From Acidobacteriota bacterium (GTDB taxonomy: Bacteria > Acidobacteriota > Blastocatellia > Pyrinomonadales > Pyrinomonadaceae), in contig CP065000.1 in NCBI GenBank assembly GCA_016700075.1, positions 2,852,001 to 2,916,000 on the forward strand: a stretch of DNA of 64,000 bases, read 5' to 3'. This document shows, one piece after another, positions 16,159 to 24,906 of this stretch. Under the pieces are notes generated by a model that was not told where the DNA came from, searched no databases, and was given only the letters and a program-made list of their open reading frames with translations. Made by a program: the position numbers and the translations under genes. The number at the start of each line of letters is the position of its first letter. The first letter of the stretch is position 1.

Positions 16159-18570
16159 GTGAAAACATGCCCGACATGCAAGGCCGTATACCGAGATGAC
16201 GATATCAATTATTGTCTGGCGGACGGGACGACGCTGATCGCCAAAAAAGGCAAGGCGGCCGAGCATTCGCGTTGGAACGATGTGGCGGCGATCGTGTTGG
16301 CGGCATTGGCGGTGCTTGTTTTTCTTTCACTCATCACGAACGACCCGAACGACCGTGCGGTGTTCTCGACAGGCAACGGAACGGGCGTAACGAAAAACTG
16401 GATCGGGCCGCTTGGTGCTAATATCGCGTCCATCCTCATCAATCTTTTCGGCTGGACGTCGTTCCTTTTTCCGATGCTTATCGCTCTGGCGGCATTGCGC
16501 GTTCATCAGGCGGATACGCTGGTGCCAAAGCCGCTGCGGATCGCGGGTTTCGTGTTTTTCGTCGTCGCTCTGTCGGGGCTGATTGCGCTTTTCGGCGGTT
16601 ACGGGGCGATCGTCGGCGAGGCCTCGGCGGGCTGGACGGCGTATTTTATCGGCCGCATCGGGGCGATAATTTTGCTGGCCGCGGTGTTTATTAGTTCCGT
16701 CGTTCTGCTGACGAATTTCACCGTCGCGGGTTTCATGGGGCATTTTGAACTCGCGTGGAGCAATCTGCGTCTGCGGTTTTCGGAATGGCGTGCACGGCGG
16801 CGTTCATCGCATATGGGCGAGACGGAGGCCGCGGTGCAGCGTGCCGAACGGCGGCGTAAAAAGCGCCAAGACCCCGACGACGCCGTTCCGCCGACCATAA
16901 TCGGCGACGAGCCGCCGCCTTCGCTGCCGACCGTCATTGCTGCCGAAGACGCACAGCCCGTACCGACACTGGTCGATGAACCGCCGATAGCGATGCGTCA
17001 GCCGGAACTGGTATTCGAAGAGCCCGCGGAAGCTGCCGAAGAAGACGAAGAAGCCGTTGCCGACACGCCGCCTGCGGAAGGCCAGGATTTTGCGAATTAC
17101 CGCCTGCCGACGCCCGATATGCTCACGCCGCCTTCGGCACGCATCGAGGCGAAACGCGAGGCGCTGATCGAGCTAAGTCAGGAGATCGAGCGCAAATCCG
17201 GCGAGCTGAACGTCGCGGGCAAGGTCGTGAACATTCTGCCCGGGCCGGTGGTGACGACATACGAATTCAAGCCCGATCCCGGCGTGAAATACAACCGCGT
17301 CACGGGCCTCGTGGACGATCTTTGCCTTGCGCTGAAAGCCCCGTCGATCCGCATCGACCGCATTCCGGGCAAGGCCTACGTCGGCATCGAGGTGCCGAAC
17401 GTCAACCGCGAGATCATTCACCTTCGCGAGGTCATCGAATCCGAAAAATTCCGCTCGTCCGACGGCCTGCTGACGCTCGCTTTGGGCAAGACCATCGACG
17501 GCATGAATTACGTGGCCGACCTGACGAAGATGCCGCATCTGCTGATCGCGGGTGCCACCGGTGCGGGCAAATCCGTCGGCGTGAACACGCTGGTGATGTC
17601 GATACTCTACAAGGCGCGTCCCGACGAGGTGAAGTTCATCATGGTCGATCCGAAGCGGCTCGAGCTCGGCCTCTACGCGGACATCCCGCATCTGTCCGTG
17701 CCGATCATCACCGACCCCAAACGCGCCGCCAACGCGCTCCGCTGGGCGGTCACCGAGATGGAGCGGCGTTACAAGGATCTCGCGGGTTACAGCGTCCGAA
17801 ATATCGCCGGCTACAACGTCGAGGCGAAACGCCGCAACGAGCTCGAACAGTGGGACGACAACGGCGAGCCGCACAAACTGCTGCCCTACATCGTCATCAT
17901 CATCGACGAGCTCGCCGATCTGATGATGGTCGCGGGCAAAGAGGTCGAAGAATCCATTACGCGGCTGGCGCAGATGGCGCGTGCGGTCGGGATACACCTC
18001 GTATTAGCGACGCAGCGGCCGTCCGTTGACGTAATCACCGGCCTGATCAAGGCGAATTTCCCATCGCGCATCTCGTTCCGCGTGTCGTCAAAGGTGGACA
18101 GCCGCACCATCATCGACGCCAACGGTGCCGAGAGCCTGCTCGGCCAGGGCGACATGCTGTTCCTGCCGCCGGGCCAGTCGAATGTCGTCCGCGTGCATGG
18201 CGCATTTGCCGACGAAGAAGAGATCAAAAAGGTCGTCGAATTCATCAAGGCACAGGGCCGTCCCGAATATGACCAGACCATCACGAAACCGCCCGATGAA
18301 GAAGAGGCCGACGGCGATCTGCCCGGTCGCCGCGACCCGCTGTTCATGGACGCGCTCAAGTGCGTCGTCCAGGCAAAACGCGGTTCGACCAGCCTGCTGC
18401 AGCGGCATCTGCGTATCGGCTACGGACGAGCGGCCGCCATTCTCGACGCGATGGTCCGCGAAGGCTACATCGGCGAGATGGACGGCTCCACGCGTGCCCG
18501 CCCCGTCCTGCCCAAAGCCTACGAAGACCTGCAGGACATCGCCGAAGGCGCCCTCGGCGACGAGGAATAG
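16159..18570 (+). CDS. ftsK: FtsK/SpoIIIE DNA translocase with N-terminal zinc ribbon
   Basis: An 803-residue membrane-anchored DNA pump that clears chromosome termini at the division septum. The order is: an unusual N-terminal zinc ribbon (CPTCKAVYRDDDINYC, residues about 3-18); four membrane segments (about 35-205); an acidic/proline-rich linker; the motor with Walker A GATGAGKSVGVN and Walker B IVIIIDELADLMM; and a C-terminal winged-helix gamma domain (ALKCVVQAKRGSTSLLQRHL, YGRAAAILDAMVREGYI) that would read KOPS sites. The frame also opens at TTG 16150; GTG 16159 is preferred because the ribbon starts at once. Codon use is more G+C-rich across the motor than in neighbours. Confidence 0.94.
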   Translation: MKTCPTCKAVYRDDDINYCLADGTTLIAKKGKAAEHSRWNDVAAIVLAALAVLVFLSLITNDPNDRAVFSTGNGTGVTKNWIGPLGANIASILINLFGWTSFLFPMLIALAALRVHQADTLVPKPLRIAGFVFFVVALSGLIALFGGYGAIVGEASAGWTAYFIGRIGAIILLAAVFISSVVLLTNFTVAGFMGHFELAWSNLRLRFSEWRARRRSSHMGETEAAVQRAERRRKKRQDPDDAVPPTIIGDEPPPSLPTVIAAEDAQPVPTLVDEPPIAMRQPELVFEEPAEAAEEDEEAVADTPPAEGQDFANYRLPTPDMLTPPSARIEAKREALIELSQEIERKSGELNVAGKVVNILPGPVVTTYEFKPDPGVKYNRVTGLVDDLCLALKAPSIRIDRIPGKAYVGIEVPNVNREIIHLREVIESEKFRSSDGLLTLALGKTIDGMNYVADLTKMPHLLIAGATGAGKSVGVNTLVMSILYKARPDEVKFIMVDPKRLELGLYADIPHLSVPIITDPKRAANALRWAVTEMERRYKDLAGYSVRNIAGYNVEAKRRNELEQWDDNGEPHKLLPYIVIIIDELADLMMVAGKEVEESITRLAQMARAVGIHLVLATQRPSVDVITGLIKANFPSRISFRVSSKVDSRTIIDANGAESLLGQGDMLFLPPGQSNVVRVHGAFADEEEIKKVVEFIKAQGRPEYDQTITKPPDEEEADGDLPGRRDPLFMDALKCVVQAKRGSTSLLQRHLRIGYGRAAAILDAMVREGYIGEMDGSTRARPVLPKAYEDLQDIAEGALGDEE

Positions 18571-18772
18571 TTCTGCCACTGCTCCCGCTCCTGCCGCTGC
18601 TCCTGCTTTCCCCTTTGCGGTCTTTGCGTCTCTGCGACTTTGCGGGAAACGCATCACGCTAAGCACTCCAACCGACCACCGACCACCGACAACTGACAAC
18701 TGAGCACCACTTTTTCACTCTTTCGCCTTTTCACCTTTCCCGCTTTGCGTTAAAATTCCCGCCGAAACACCA
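18571..18772. repeat. Low-complexity repeat-rich spacer between ftsK and comEA-like gene
   Basis: About 200 bases with no gene. It contains a run of CTGCTCCYGCT-like units (18578-18610), a TTTGCG(T/A)CT-type run (18615-18650) and a run of ACCGACCAC/ACTGACAAC units (18668-18708). The last resembles the in-frame units inside lnt (14050-14085). Confidence 0.55.
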
Positions 18773-19054
18773 ATGCCGCAACTGGCGATAATTCTGGCAG
18801 TCATACTGTTTACGGCCTCCTGCACGACGCGTGTCGAATACACCGGCGTGTCTCCGGCCGAGGCCGTGATCGACGTAAACACCGCCGCCGCGGCCGATCT
18901 CGAACGCCTACCCGGCATCGGCCCCAAGACCGCCGCGGCGATCATTTCGCATCGCACGGAATACGGTGCTTTCCGCCGCCGCGAACACCTGCTGCTGGTT
19001 CCCGGCATCAGCGAACGGCGCTATCGTGCGACGCTCGCCCCGGCCGCCCGTTAA
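18773..19054 (+). CDS. ComEA-like helix-hairpin-helix protein, predicted lipoprotein
   Basis: A 93-residue exported DNA-binding protein. The signal LAIILAVILFTASC gives a lipobox Cys at about residue 17. After a short linker comes the ComEA-type helix-hairpin-helix core: IDVNTAAAADLERLPGIGPK, TAAAIISHRTEYGAF and LLVPGISERRY. ComEA binds incoming double-stranded DNA during transformation. The stop lies 7 bases before comEC, so this is a two-gene competence operon. Anchoring by lipid rather than by a membrane helix differs from Bacillus ComEA. Confidence 0.85.
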   Translation: MPQLAIILAVILFTASCTTRVEYTGVSPAEAVIDVNTAAAADLERLPGIGPKTAAAIISHRTEYGAFRRREHLLLVPGISERRYRATLAPAAR

Positions 19055-19061
19055 TGCAGAT

Positions 19062-21728
19062 ATGTCCGCCGCTCCGCAAACAAAAAACGCCGCGATGTGG
19101 TCATTCGCGGCATTCGTATTTGGAATAACGTCGGCAAAATTCGCCTTTCACGACCTGACAATATGGCTTGTCGCGGCGGTGATATTAGCTCTTGCCGCCT
19201 TTGCATTAAGGAAGACGCGTGCATTTGGAATGATCTTTTTGGCGGTGTTCGCCGCAGCAGGTGGTGCGGCTTATAGTTGGGAACTCAGCTCCGTCACTCC
19301 TGAACGGATCCGCTATATCTATGACATCGGCCGTATCGAATCAGGCGAACCAGTGGAGATCGAAGGCGTTCTGAACGCAGGGCCTGAGCCGCGTTGTGAC
19401 GGTATCGAATTTCCCGTTCGTGTTGAAAAGCTGATCTACAAAGGCGTAGAAATGCCCGCCGCCGGCGTTGTTCGCTTGTTCCTGACAACAGAACCTTTGC
19501 CCGGCAAAGATCCGCCCGAGCAGCTCGAACGTCCGCTTATTTACGGCTCGCGGATCCGCGTTGCGCTTACGCTGATACGCGACGACGGTTACTTGAATCC
19601 GGGCATTACGCCGCGTCGTGAGATATTGGATTCGCAGGGAATTGACGCCGTCGGCTCCGTAAAAAGCGCTCTGCTGATAGAGCATCTGGCTGACGAGAGC
19701 GTGTTTCTGCCGTTGGCATGGGGCTATGCCGCGAGGACGGCGATGATCGACGAATACCGCCGCAGCCTGAGCCCGGAGGCAGCGGGGATCATGTCCGCGA
19801 TGACGCTCGGCGACAAGTATCTGCTCGACAAACGCACCGCCGACGTTTTTCGCGAGGGCGGGACGTTCCACATTCTCGTCATTTCCGGGCTTCATATCAC
19901 TTTCATCGGCGGGCTGTTGATGTTGATAGTACGTCGATTGTCGCGAAACCGCTGGTTTCATTTCTTCGCTGTTTCTTCGGGACTTTGTATCTATGCGGTT
20001 GCGGTCGGCTCTGATCCGCCGGTCGTGCGAGCGGCGTTGATGTTCACCGTGATCTTGTTCGGCTATGCGATCTATCGAACAGGTTCGATGCTGAACACGC
20101 TTGGTTTTTGTGCTCTGCTGATCGCGGCGTGGAGGCCTTCGGATATTTTCAACGCCTCGTTTCAATTGACGTTCGTCAGCATCGCGGCGATCGCAGGCAT
20201 CGGTTGGCCGCTCGTGAAAATGTGCCGCGAGATCGGCGAGTGGATGCCGACAATGAATCGGCCCTTTCCGCCAAATGTTCCGCGGCGGATCGTGCGTTTC
20301 TGCGAGGCTTTGTATTGGAATCCGGCAGCTTGGCAGATCTCGCAGTCGAAACAGACCTGGAAGGCGAAGATATTAAAGCCTGAGAAAGCAGGTCTTTTCG
20401 GGAGCGAGTTGCTGCAGAAGTTCGCTCGATACGCCTTCGAGGCGGCGGTGATATCAGCAACGGTTCAGGCGGCGATGCTGCCGCTGATGATAGTTTATTT
20501 CAACCGTGTGTCGGTCGCCGGTGTGTTGTTGAATCTATGGGTCGCTCCGCTCGCTGCGGCGGCAGGCGTTACTGCATTTGTTGGTGCGGCGATAGCTCAG
20601 TTCAGCGACCTGCTCGCGATGCCGTTCTGTCTGCTTACAGAACTTGCGTCGGCCGTGATGCTGTCACTGCCGCGATTTGTGACGGAGAATTCGTGGGCGA
20701 GCTTTCGGCTGCCGGCGTTCAGCGGAAAAAGCACGATCATTTATGCGGCATATTTTGCCGCGTTCGTCGCGATCGCTTGGCTGATCAGCAAGCTCAGGCC
20801 TTTCGACATCAAGAAGGCACCGACCGGAAAATATCTGCTCGCAGCCTCAGCGGCGGCGGCATTTTTCGGCGTTGTTTCGATCATCGGGCCGTTTCCGACG
20901 CACGACGGGACGCTGCGTGTGGATTTTATAGACGTCGGGCAGGGCGACGCGACGCTTGTTACTTTCCCTGACGGCAGCACGCTGCTCGTCGATGGCGGCG
21001 GTCAGTTGGACATTCGTTCGATGCGGCGGCAGGAAGATGAGGCGGCGGAGTTCGTGCCGGATCGTATGGGCATCGGCGAGGCCGTCGTCTCGAACGTCCT
21101 GCGGCATCGCGGTCTGCGGAGGATCGATGCGGTCGCGGCGACGCATGCCGATGCGGATCATACGCAGGGACTGGGCGACGTTCTGAAGAACTTTGCCGTC
21201 GGTGCGTTGTGGATCGGGCCCGGCGTCGAATATGAACCTGAAATAGCCGCTCTGACAGAACTCGCCGCAAAACGCGGTGTTCCCGCCGTCATTATGCATC
21301 GCGGCATGCGTTTCGCCGCCGCAGGTGCCGCCGTCGAAGTGCTCCACCCCGCCGTGGACGCCGCCGCCCGCAATAACGACAATTCGCTCGTCCTGCGTCT
21401 GACGTTCGGCGGCCGCGGCATTCTGCTGACCGGTGATATCGAACGCGGCGGCGAATCCGCGTTGACCGCGAACGGCCTGAGCAACGTCGATGTCGTAAAG
21501 GTGCCGCACCACGGCAGCCGCACGTCTTCGACAAGTGAGTTCATAGACGCGGTGAACGCCCGCTACGCCGTCGTCTCGGCAGGGCGGCGTTCGCAGTTTG
21601 GCCATCCGCACCCGGACGTCGTCGAACGCTGGCGAACCGCCGGCGCCCAAGTTCTATCGACACAGGGTCGCGGCATGATCACTTTCCGCACCGACGGCAG
21701 GGAAGTGTGGGTGGAGAGTTTAAGATAG
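19062..21728 (+). CDS. comEC: ComEC/Rec2 DNA uptake channel
   Basis: An 888-residue inner-membrane protein expected to pass single-stranded DNA into the cytoplasm. The order is N-terminal membrane segments and an OB-like DUF4131 region (about 1-200); the Competence membrane domain starting near EYRRSLSPEAAGIMSAMTL, with GGTFHILVISGLHITFIGG; more helices; and a C-terminal metallo-beta-lactamase domain with DVGQGDATLVTFPDG, ATHADADHTQGL, LLTGDIE and VKVPHHGSRTSS. The ATG at 19062 fits 7 bases after the comEA-like stop; the frame is open from 18966. With the ComEA-like gene it suggests natural transformability. Confidence 0.93.
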   Translation: MSAAPQTKNAAMWSFAAFVFGITSAKFAFHDLTIWLVAAVILALAAFALRKTRAFGMIFLAVFAAAGGAAYSWELSSVTPERIRYIYDIGRIESGEPVEIEGVLNAGPEPRCDGIEFPVRVEKLIYKGVEMPAAGVVRLFLTTEPLPGKDPPEQLERPLIYGSRIRVALTLIRDDGYLNPGITPRREILDSQGIDAVGSVKSALLIEHLADESVFLPLAWGYAARTAMIDEYRRSLSPEAAGIMSAMTLGDKYLLDKRTADVFREGGTFHILVISGLHITFIGGLLMLIVRRLSRNRWFHFFAVSSGLCIYAVAVGSDPPVVRAALMFTVILFGYAIYRTGSMLNTLGFCALLIAAWRPSDIFNASFQLTFVSIAAIAGIGWPLVKMCREIGEWMPTMNRPFPPNVPRRIVRFCEALYWNPAAWQISQSKQTWKAKILKPEKAGLFGSELLQKFARYAFEAAVISATVQAAMLPLMIVYFNRVSVAGVLLNLWVAPLAAAAGVTAFVGAAIAQFSDLLAMPFCLLTELASAVMLSLPRFVTENSWASFRLPAFSGKSTIIYAAYFAAFVAIAWLISKLRPFDIKKAPTGKYLLAASAAAAFFGVVSIIGPFPTHDGTLRVDFIDVGQGDATLVTFPDGSTLLVDGGGQLDIRSMRRQEDEAAEFVPDRMGIGEAVVSNVLRHRGLRRIDAVAATHADADHTQGLGDVLKNFAVGALWIGPGVEYEPEIAALTELAAKRGVPAVIMHRGMRFAAAGAAVEVLHPAVDAAARNNDNSLVLRLTFGGRGILLTGDIERGGESALTANGLSNVDVVKVPHHGSRTSSTSEFIDAVNARYAVVSAGRRSQFGHPHPDVVERWRTAGAQVLSTQGRGMITFRTDGREVWVESLR

Positions 21729-21786
21729 GAGACGGGAGACAAGGAGACAGGGAGATGGGGAGACAAGGGAATAAGGGAGAAAAAGA
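21729..21786. repeat. Purine-rich GGGAGACAAGGAGACA repeat
   Basis: Several imperfect copies of GGGAGACAAGGAGAC in tandem fill the gap between comEC and the terminator. No coding sense; part of the family of text-like spacers in this window. Confidence 0.55.
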
Positions 21787-21809
21787 AAAGGCTGCACGGG
21801 GCAGCCTTT
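21779..21809 (-). terminator. Intrinsic terminator of the DUF4440-like lipoprotein gene
   Basis: A 9-bp perfect stem (AAAGGCTGC/GCAGCCTTT, 21787-21809) with a 5-base loop; on the minus strand it runs into TTTTCTTTTTC. It lies 27 bases after the minus-strand gene and may also stop comEC transcripts. Confidence 0.8.
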
Positions 21810-21835
21810 CTGAGTGTGATGTCCGAGGTGCGAAA

Positions 21836-22849
21836 TTACATCGGCCTCTGCGACATCATGAACGCGAGTTTCCAGGCGTCGCCTTCTTTTACATAGACCG
21901 CGGTCTGGTAAAGCGGGCCGTTCGGCTGTCCGCCGCATTTGCCGTCCGCGGAACCTTTACCGGTGAGGACCTCGACGGTCGGTGACCAGGCCGAAGCCAT
22001 TGATTCGCTGAACGAAGTTTTGGTTATACCTTCGCAATTCGCCGCGTCGGTCTCGATCCACAGTTTTACGAGAGCGTCTTTGCCGGAATGGAGTACGCCG
22101 AAAGCGTCAACGTAAGCCGCGCTTGCCGTCAGTGTATCGTTGAACCATTTCGCATCTTTTGTTCGCCAGGCTTCCCAGCCGCCATTGTGGGCTTTGGTCA
22201 GGGCATCGGTGTTGGCGCTCGGCTGCGGTTTGTTCATCTCTTCTTTCTTTGCGAGTTCGGCATCCTTTGCGGGTTCGTCCTTCTTAGGCTCTTCTTTCTT
22301 AGCTTCGGTCTTTGCCGGTGCTGCGGGCGGATTCTTCGGGTCGATGATCGGAGTTTCGCTGTGGAAAGCTCCTTTCCACTTGTCGCCTTCGCGGACCCAG
22401 ATGGTCGCAGCACGCGTCGGACTAGGCACCTTCATTTTCTGCCCGCCCACCGTGCATTCAGCATCGGTGGAGCTGCGGTAGACGATCGCATAGGTGTCGT
22501 CATTGATCTTTACGAGCTGCTCTTCGTCAAGTTTGGTGTCCTTGCCCTCGCATTTCGCGTCGGCGACCATCTTGACCTCGTCCAATTTCGCGAACCGCTG
22601 GCCGTTGTGATAGGAGACGAACTTGTCCGAGAGATTCTCAGTGAACCACGCGGTGTCACCGGACAACCATGCGGCGTGAGCTTTCTTTTCCTGTTCAAGC
22701 AAAGAAGCTGCGGTCGGTGCCGCAGCGGCCGGCTTGGCGGCATTCGCATTGGTGTTGGTAGTATTCGCGGGTTTGTTGGCGGCCTGTTCGCACGCCGTGA
22801 ACGAGATGGCGAGAGCGCCCGCCATCATTGCTGCAAATAATTTTCTCAT
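21836..22849 (-). CDS. Lipoprotein with two SnoaL/DUF4440-like domains
   Basis: A 337-residue predicted lipoprotein. MRKLFAAMMAGALAISFTAC gives a lipobox Cys20, followed by an Ala/Asn/Thr-rich linker. Two similar domains follow, joined by a Lys/Glu/Pro-rich hinge (about residues 175-215). Domain 1 has HAAWLSGDTAWFTENLSDKF and ATIWVREGDKWKGAFHSETP; domain 2 has GGWEAWRTKDAKWFNDTLTA and AVYVKEGDAWKLAFMMSQ. This cone-shaped NTF2-like fold often binds small ligands; no catalytic residue stands out. It is expressed from the leader at 22850-22981. GGAG seven bases before the ATG is a good RBS. Confidence 0.75.
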   Translation of the reverse strand: MRKLFAAMMAGALAISFTACEQAANKPANTTNTNANAAKPAAAAPTAASLLEQEKKAHAAWLSGDTAWFTENLSDKFVSYHNGQRFAKLDEVKMVADAKCEGKDTKLDEEQLVKINDDTYAIVYRSSTDAECTVGGQKMKVPSPTRAATIWVREGDKWKGAFHSETPIIDPKNPPAAPAKTEAKKEEPKKDEPAKDAELAKKEEMNKPQPSANTDALTKAHNGGWEAWRTKDAKWFNDTLTASAAYVDAFGVLHSGKDALVKLWIETDAANCEGITKTSFSESMASAWSPTVEVLTGKGSADGKCGGQPNGPLYQTAVYVKEGDAWKLAFMMSQRPM

Positions 22850-22879
22850 TGGTCTTCTCCTTTTGGTGTGGGAAGTTTC

Positions 22880-22946
22880 AAAAAAAAATGCCCGACGGTC
22901 TTCGAATCCCGAAAACCCCTCGAGCGTTCCTCAGTCGTCCTAATTG
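22880..22946 (-). ncRNA. Short leader transcript ending in a terminator-like hairpin
   Basis: From the promoter at 22953-22981 (minus), RNA would start near 22946 and reach a hairpin (22890-22925; outer stem GCUCGA/UCGGGC, inner GGUUUUC/GAAGACC) followed by nine T residues (22888-22880 on the minus strand). That is a textbook intrinsic terminator 30 bases before the lipoprotein gene. It could be an attenuator or a small RNA of about 65 nt. It contains a motif (22914-22942) with a close relative at 12932-12961. Confidence 0.45.
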
Positions 22947-22952
22947 CGTTAA

Positions 22953-22981
22953 GTTTAAACACTGCCACTAGATATTGTCAA
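22953..22981 (-). promoter_or_regulatory. Sigma70-like promoter (TTGACA-N17-TTAAAC), minus strand
   Basis: The -35 TTGACA (22981-22976) and the -10 TTAAAC (22958-22953) are 17 bases apart. It lies just after the purH stop and points to the lipoprotein leader. Confidence 0.65.
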
Positions 22982-22997
22982 GCCTTTTCTGACGGGC

Positions 22998-24647
22998 TTA
23001 GTGCTTGAAATGCCGAATGCCGGTGAACGCCATCGCGATGCCGTGCTCATTCGCCGCGGCGATCGATTCGTCGTCCTTCACCGAACCGCCGGGCTGAATG
23101 ATCGCCGTAATGCCGAATTTTGCCGCTTCGTCAACATTGTCGCGAAACGGAAAGAACGCGTCGGACGCGAGTGCAGAGCCTTTCAGTTCGAGTTCAAAAC
23201 GCTCAGCCCGCATCGCCGCAATACGCACGGAATCGACGCGGTTCATCTGGCCGGCACCGACACCGAGCGTCTGGCCGTCTCGTGCGAAAACGATGGCGTT
23301 CGATTTGACGTGCTTGCAGACCGTCCACGCGAAAAGCATAGAACGAATCTCGTCTTCGGTCGGACGGCGTTCTGTGACGATGTTAAGGTCGGCGGCGATC
23401 AAGCGATGCGTGTCAGCGTCCTGGACCAGGAAGCCGCCGGATATCTGCTTGTATTCGGGTTCCGTCGAGCCCTCACGTTCGTTCGGGCTGCTGACACGAA
23501 GAACACGGAGATTCTTTTTGGCTTTGAATATTTCGATCGCGTCGTCGTCGAAACCGGGAGCGACGATCACCTCGGAAAATACCTCGATGACCGCGCTTGC
23601 CGCTGCGGCGTCAACTTTTCTGTTGAATGCCACGATGCCGCCGAATGCAGAAACCGGATCGGTCGCGAGGGCACGTTTGTAGGCGTCGAGATTCGTATCG
23701 CCCGTGCCGACGCCCGACGGATTTGTATGTTTGATGATCGCGACCGCGGTTTCGTCGAGATCGTTGACCAATGCCCAAGCGGCGTCGGCGTCAACATAGT
23801 TGTTGAACGACATCTCCTTGCCGTGGAGCTGTTCGGCGTCGGCAATTCCGCCGCCTGCAGTTCTGTAAATTGCGGCGCGTTGGTGCGGATTCTCGCCGTA
23901 TCGGAGGTCAGCGGCCTTGGCGAGCTCGATGTTCACATATTCAGAAAATTCATTGTCATCGTCACTGTCTGTTTCGTCGGCGATCTCAAAAAAAGAAAGA
24001 TGCCCAAGCGGATTGAGCGGTTCGAGACGTGCGATGTCGTCGTTCGGGAGCTGCGATGCAAGATATGACGAGATCGCCAGGTCGTACGCCGCCGTGCGCG
24101 TATATGCGAGTGCCGCAAGCCGTGAACGCGTTTCCAGCGAGAGCGATCCGTCATTCGCCCGCATTTCGTCGATGATCTCAGCATAAAGACGGCTGTCGGT
24201 AACGACCGCAACGTCGCGCCAATTCTTGGACGCGGAGCGGATCATCGACGGGCCGCCGATGTCGATATTCTCGACCGCTTCCTCCAGCGGGACGCCGTCT
24301 CTCGCGATGGTCTGTTCGAACGGGTAAAGATTGACGACCACGAGATCGATCGGCTCGATGCCGTGTTCATTCATCGCGGCGACGTGCTCTGTGTTGTCGC
24401 GTAGAGCCAAAAAAGCTCCGTGCATTTTCGGGTGCAGCGTCTTGACGCGGCCGTCCATCATTTCAGGAAAGCCCGTTACTTCAGAAACGTCAGTTACGGA
24501 AAAACCCTTATCGCGAAGAGCCTTTGCCGTGCCGCCGGTCGAGATCATCTCGACTCCAAATTCGTTCAATGCGGCCGCGAATTCCGCGAGGCCTTCCTTA
24601 TCCGAAACGCTCAAAAGAGCACGCTTGATCTTTCTTAATTCGCTCAT
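22998..24647 (-). CDS. purH: Bifunctional AICAR formyltransferase/IMP cyclohydrolase
   Basis: PurH catalyses the last two steps of IMP synthesis. The N-terminal IMP cyclohydrolase (MGS-like fold) has KRALLSVSDKEGLAEFA, STGGTAKAL and GRVKTLHPKMHGAFL. The C-terminal AICAR transformylase has EMSFNNYVDADAAWAL, IKHTNPSGVGTG and CKHVKSNAIVFARDG, ending with GIRHFKH. At 549 residues it is slightly long because of an acidic insertion (DETDSDDDNEFSEY) near residue 215. The start MSELRKIKRALLSV at 24647 is preferred over the in-frame ATG at 24689 because families begin here. It stands alone, without other purine genes. Confidence 0.96.
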   Translation of the reverse strand: MSELRKIKRALLSVSDKEGLAEFAAALNEFGVEMISTGGTAKALRDKGFSVTDVSEVTGFPEMMDGRVKTLHPKMHGAFLALRDNTEHVAAMNEHGIEPIDLVVVNLYPFEQTIARDGVPLEEAVENIDIGGPSMIRSASKNWRDVAVVTDSRLYAEIIDEMRANDGSLSLETRSRLAALAYTRTAAYDLAISSYLASQLPNDDIARLEPLNPLGHLSFFEIADETDSDDDNEFSEYVNIELAKAADLRYGENPHQRAAIYRTAGGGIADAEQLHGKEMSFNNYVDADAAWALVNDLDETAVAIIKHTNPSGVGTGDTNLDAYKRALATDPVSAFGGIVAFNRKVDAAAASAVIEVFSEVIVAPGFDDDAIEIFKAKKNLRVLRVSSPNEREGSTEPEYKQISGGFLVQDADTHRLIAADLNIVTERRPTEDEIRSMLFAWTVCKHVKSNAIVFARDGQTLGVGAGQMNRVDSVRIAAMRAERFELELKGSALASDAFFPFRDNVDEAAKFGITAIIQPGGSVKDDESIAAANEHGIAMAFTGIRHFKH

Positions 24648-24759
24648 AAAAACCGAAAAAGGCGGCACATCGGCCGCCCTGAAACACAACTATTCTTAAA
24701 TTTAATGACTGCCAAATGTCGTGAGATCTCATCTTACCAGCGGCAGTTTGCACTATGCC

Positions 24760-24837
24760 TTAGAAGAAGAATCGCCCCAAAAACAGCAGGCTGAGCACAA
24801 AGGCGAGTACGTAAATGACAACTTTGATTAGGCTCAT
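24760..24837 (-). CDS. 25-residue single-span membrane protein
   Basis: A 26-codon frame: MSLIKVVIYVLAF followed by VLSLLFLGRFFF and a stop. It is one hydrophobic helix with a positive residue near each end. A strong SD-like AGAGGA lies 5 bases before the ATG. It sits in the gap between purH and the divergent peptidase gene. It looks like a genuine small membrane protein, but I recognise no family; short size leaves chance possible. Confidence 0.5.
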   Translation of the reverse strand: MSLIKVVIYVLAFVLSLLFLGRFFF

Positions 24838-24906
24838 AAAATCCTCTATTCTGAGAATCTGACCACCTTGAGAGCAAAACAACATAATATTCGCCTTATA
24901 CTTGCC

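Noticed and set aside
17173..17997. Minus-strand frame of 274 residues across ftsK
   Set aside because: Antisense shadow in the G+C-rich FtsK motor; the plus frame has Walker A and B motifs.
22914..22942. Hammerhead ribozyme suggested by CUGAGGA on the minus strand
   Set aside because: No GAAA core follows at the needed place and the related site lacks the CUGANGA pattern.
22880..22946. Guanidine-II (mini-ykkC) riboswitch suggested by GGACGAC
   Set aside because: Only one such loop is present, the paired copy is missing, and the relative at 12932 has GGACAAC.
23001..24068. Plus-strand frame of 355 residues across purH
   Set aside because: Long but antisense to well-supported purH motifs; no start context or domain.
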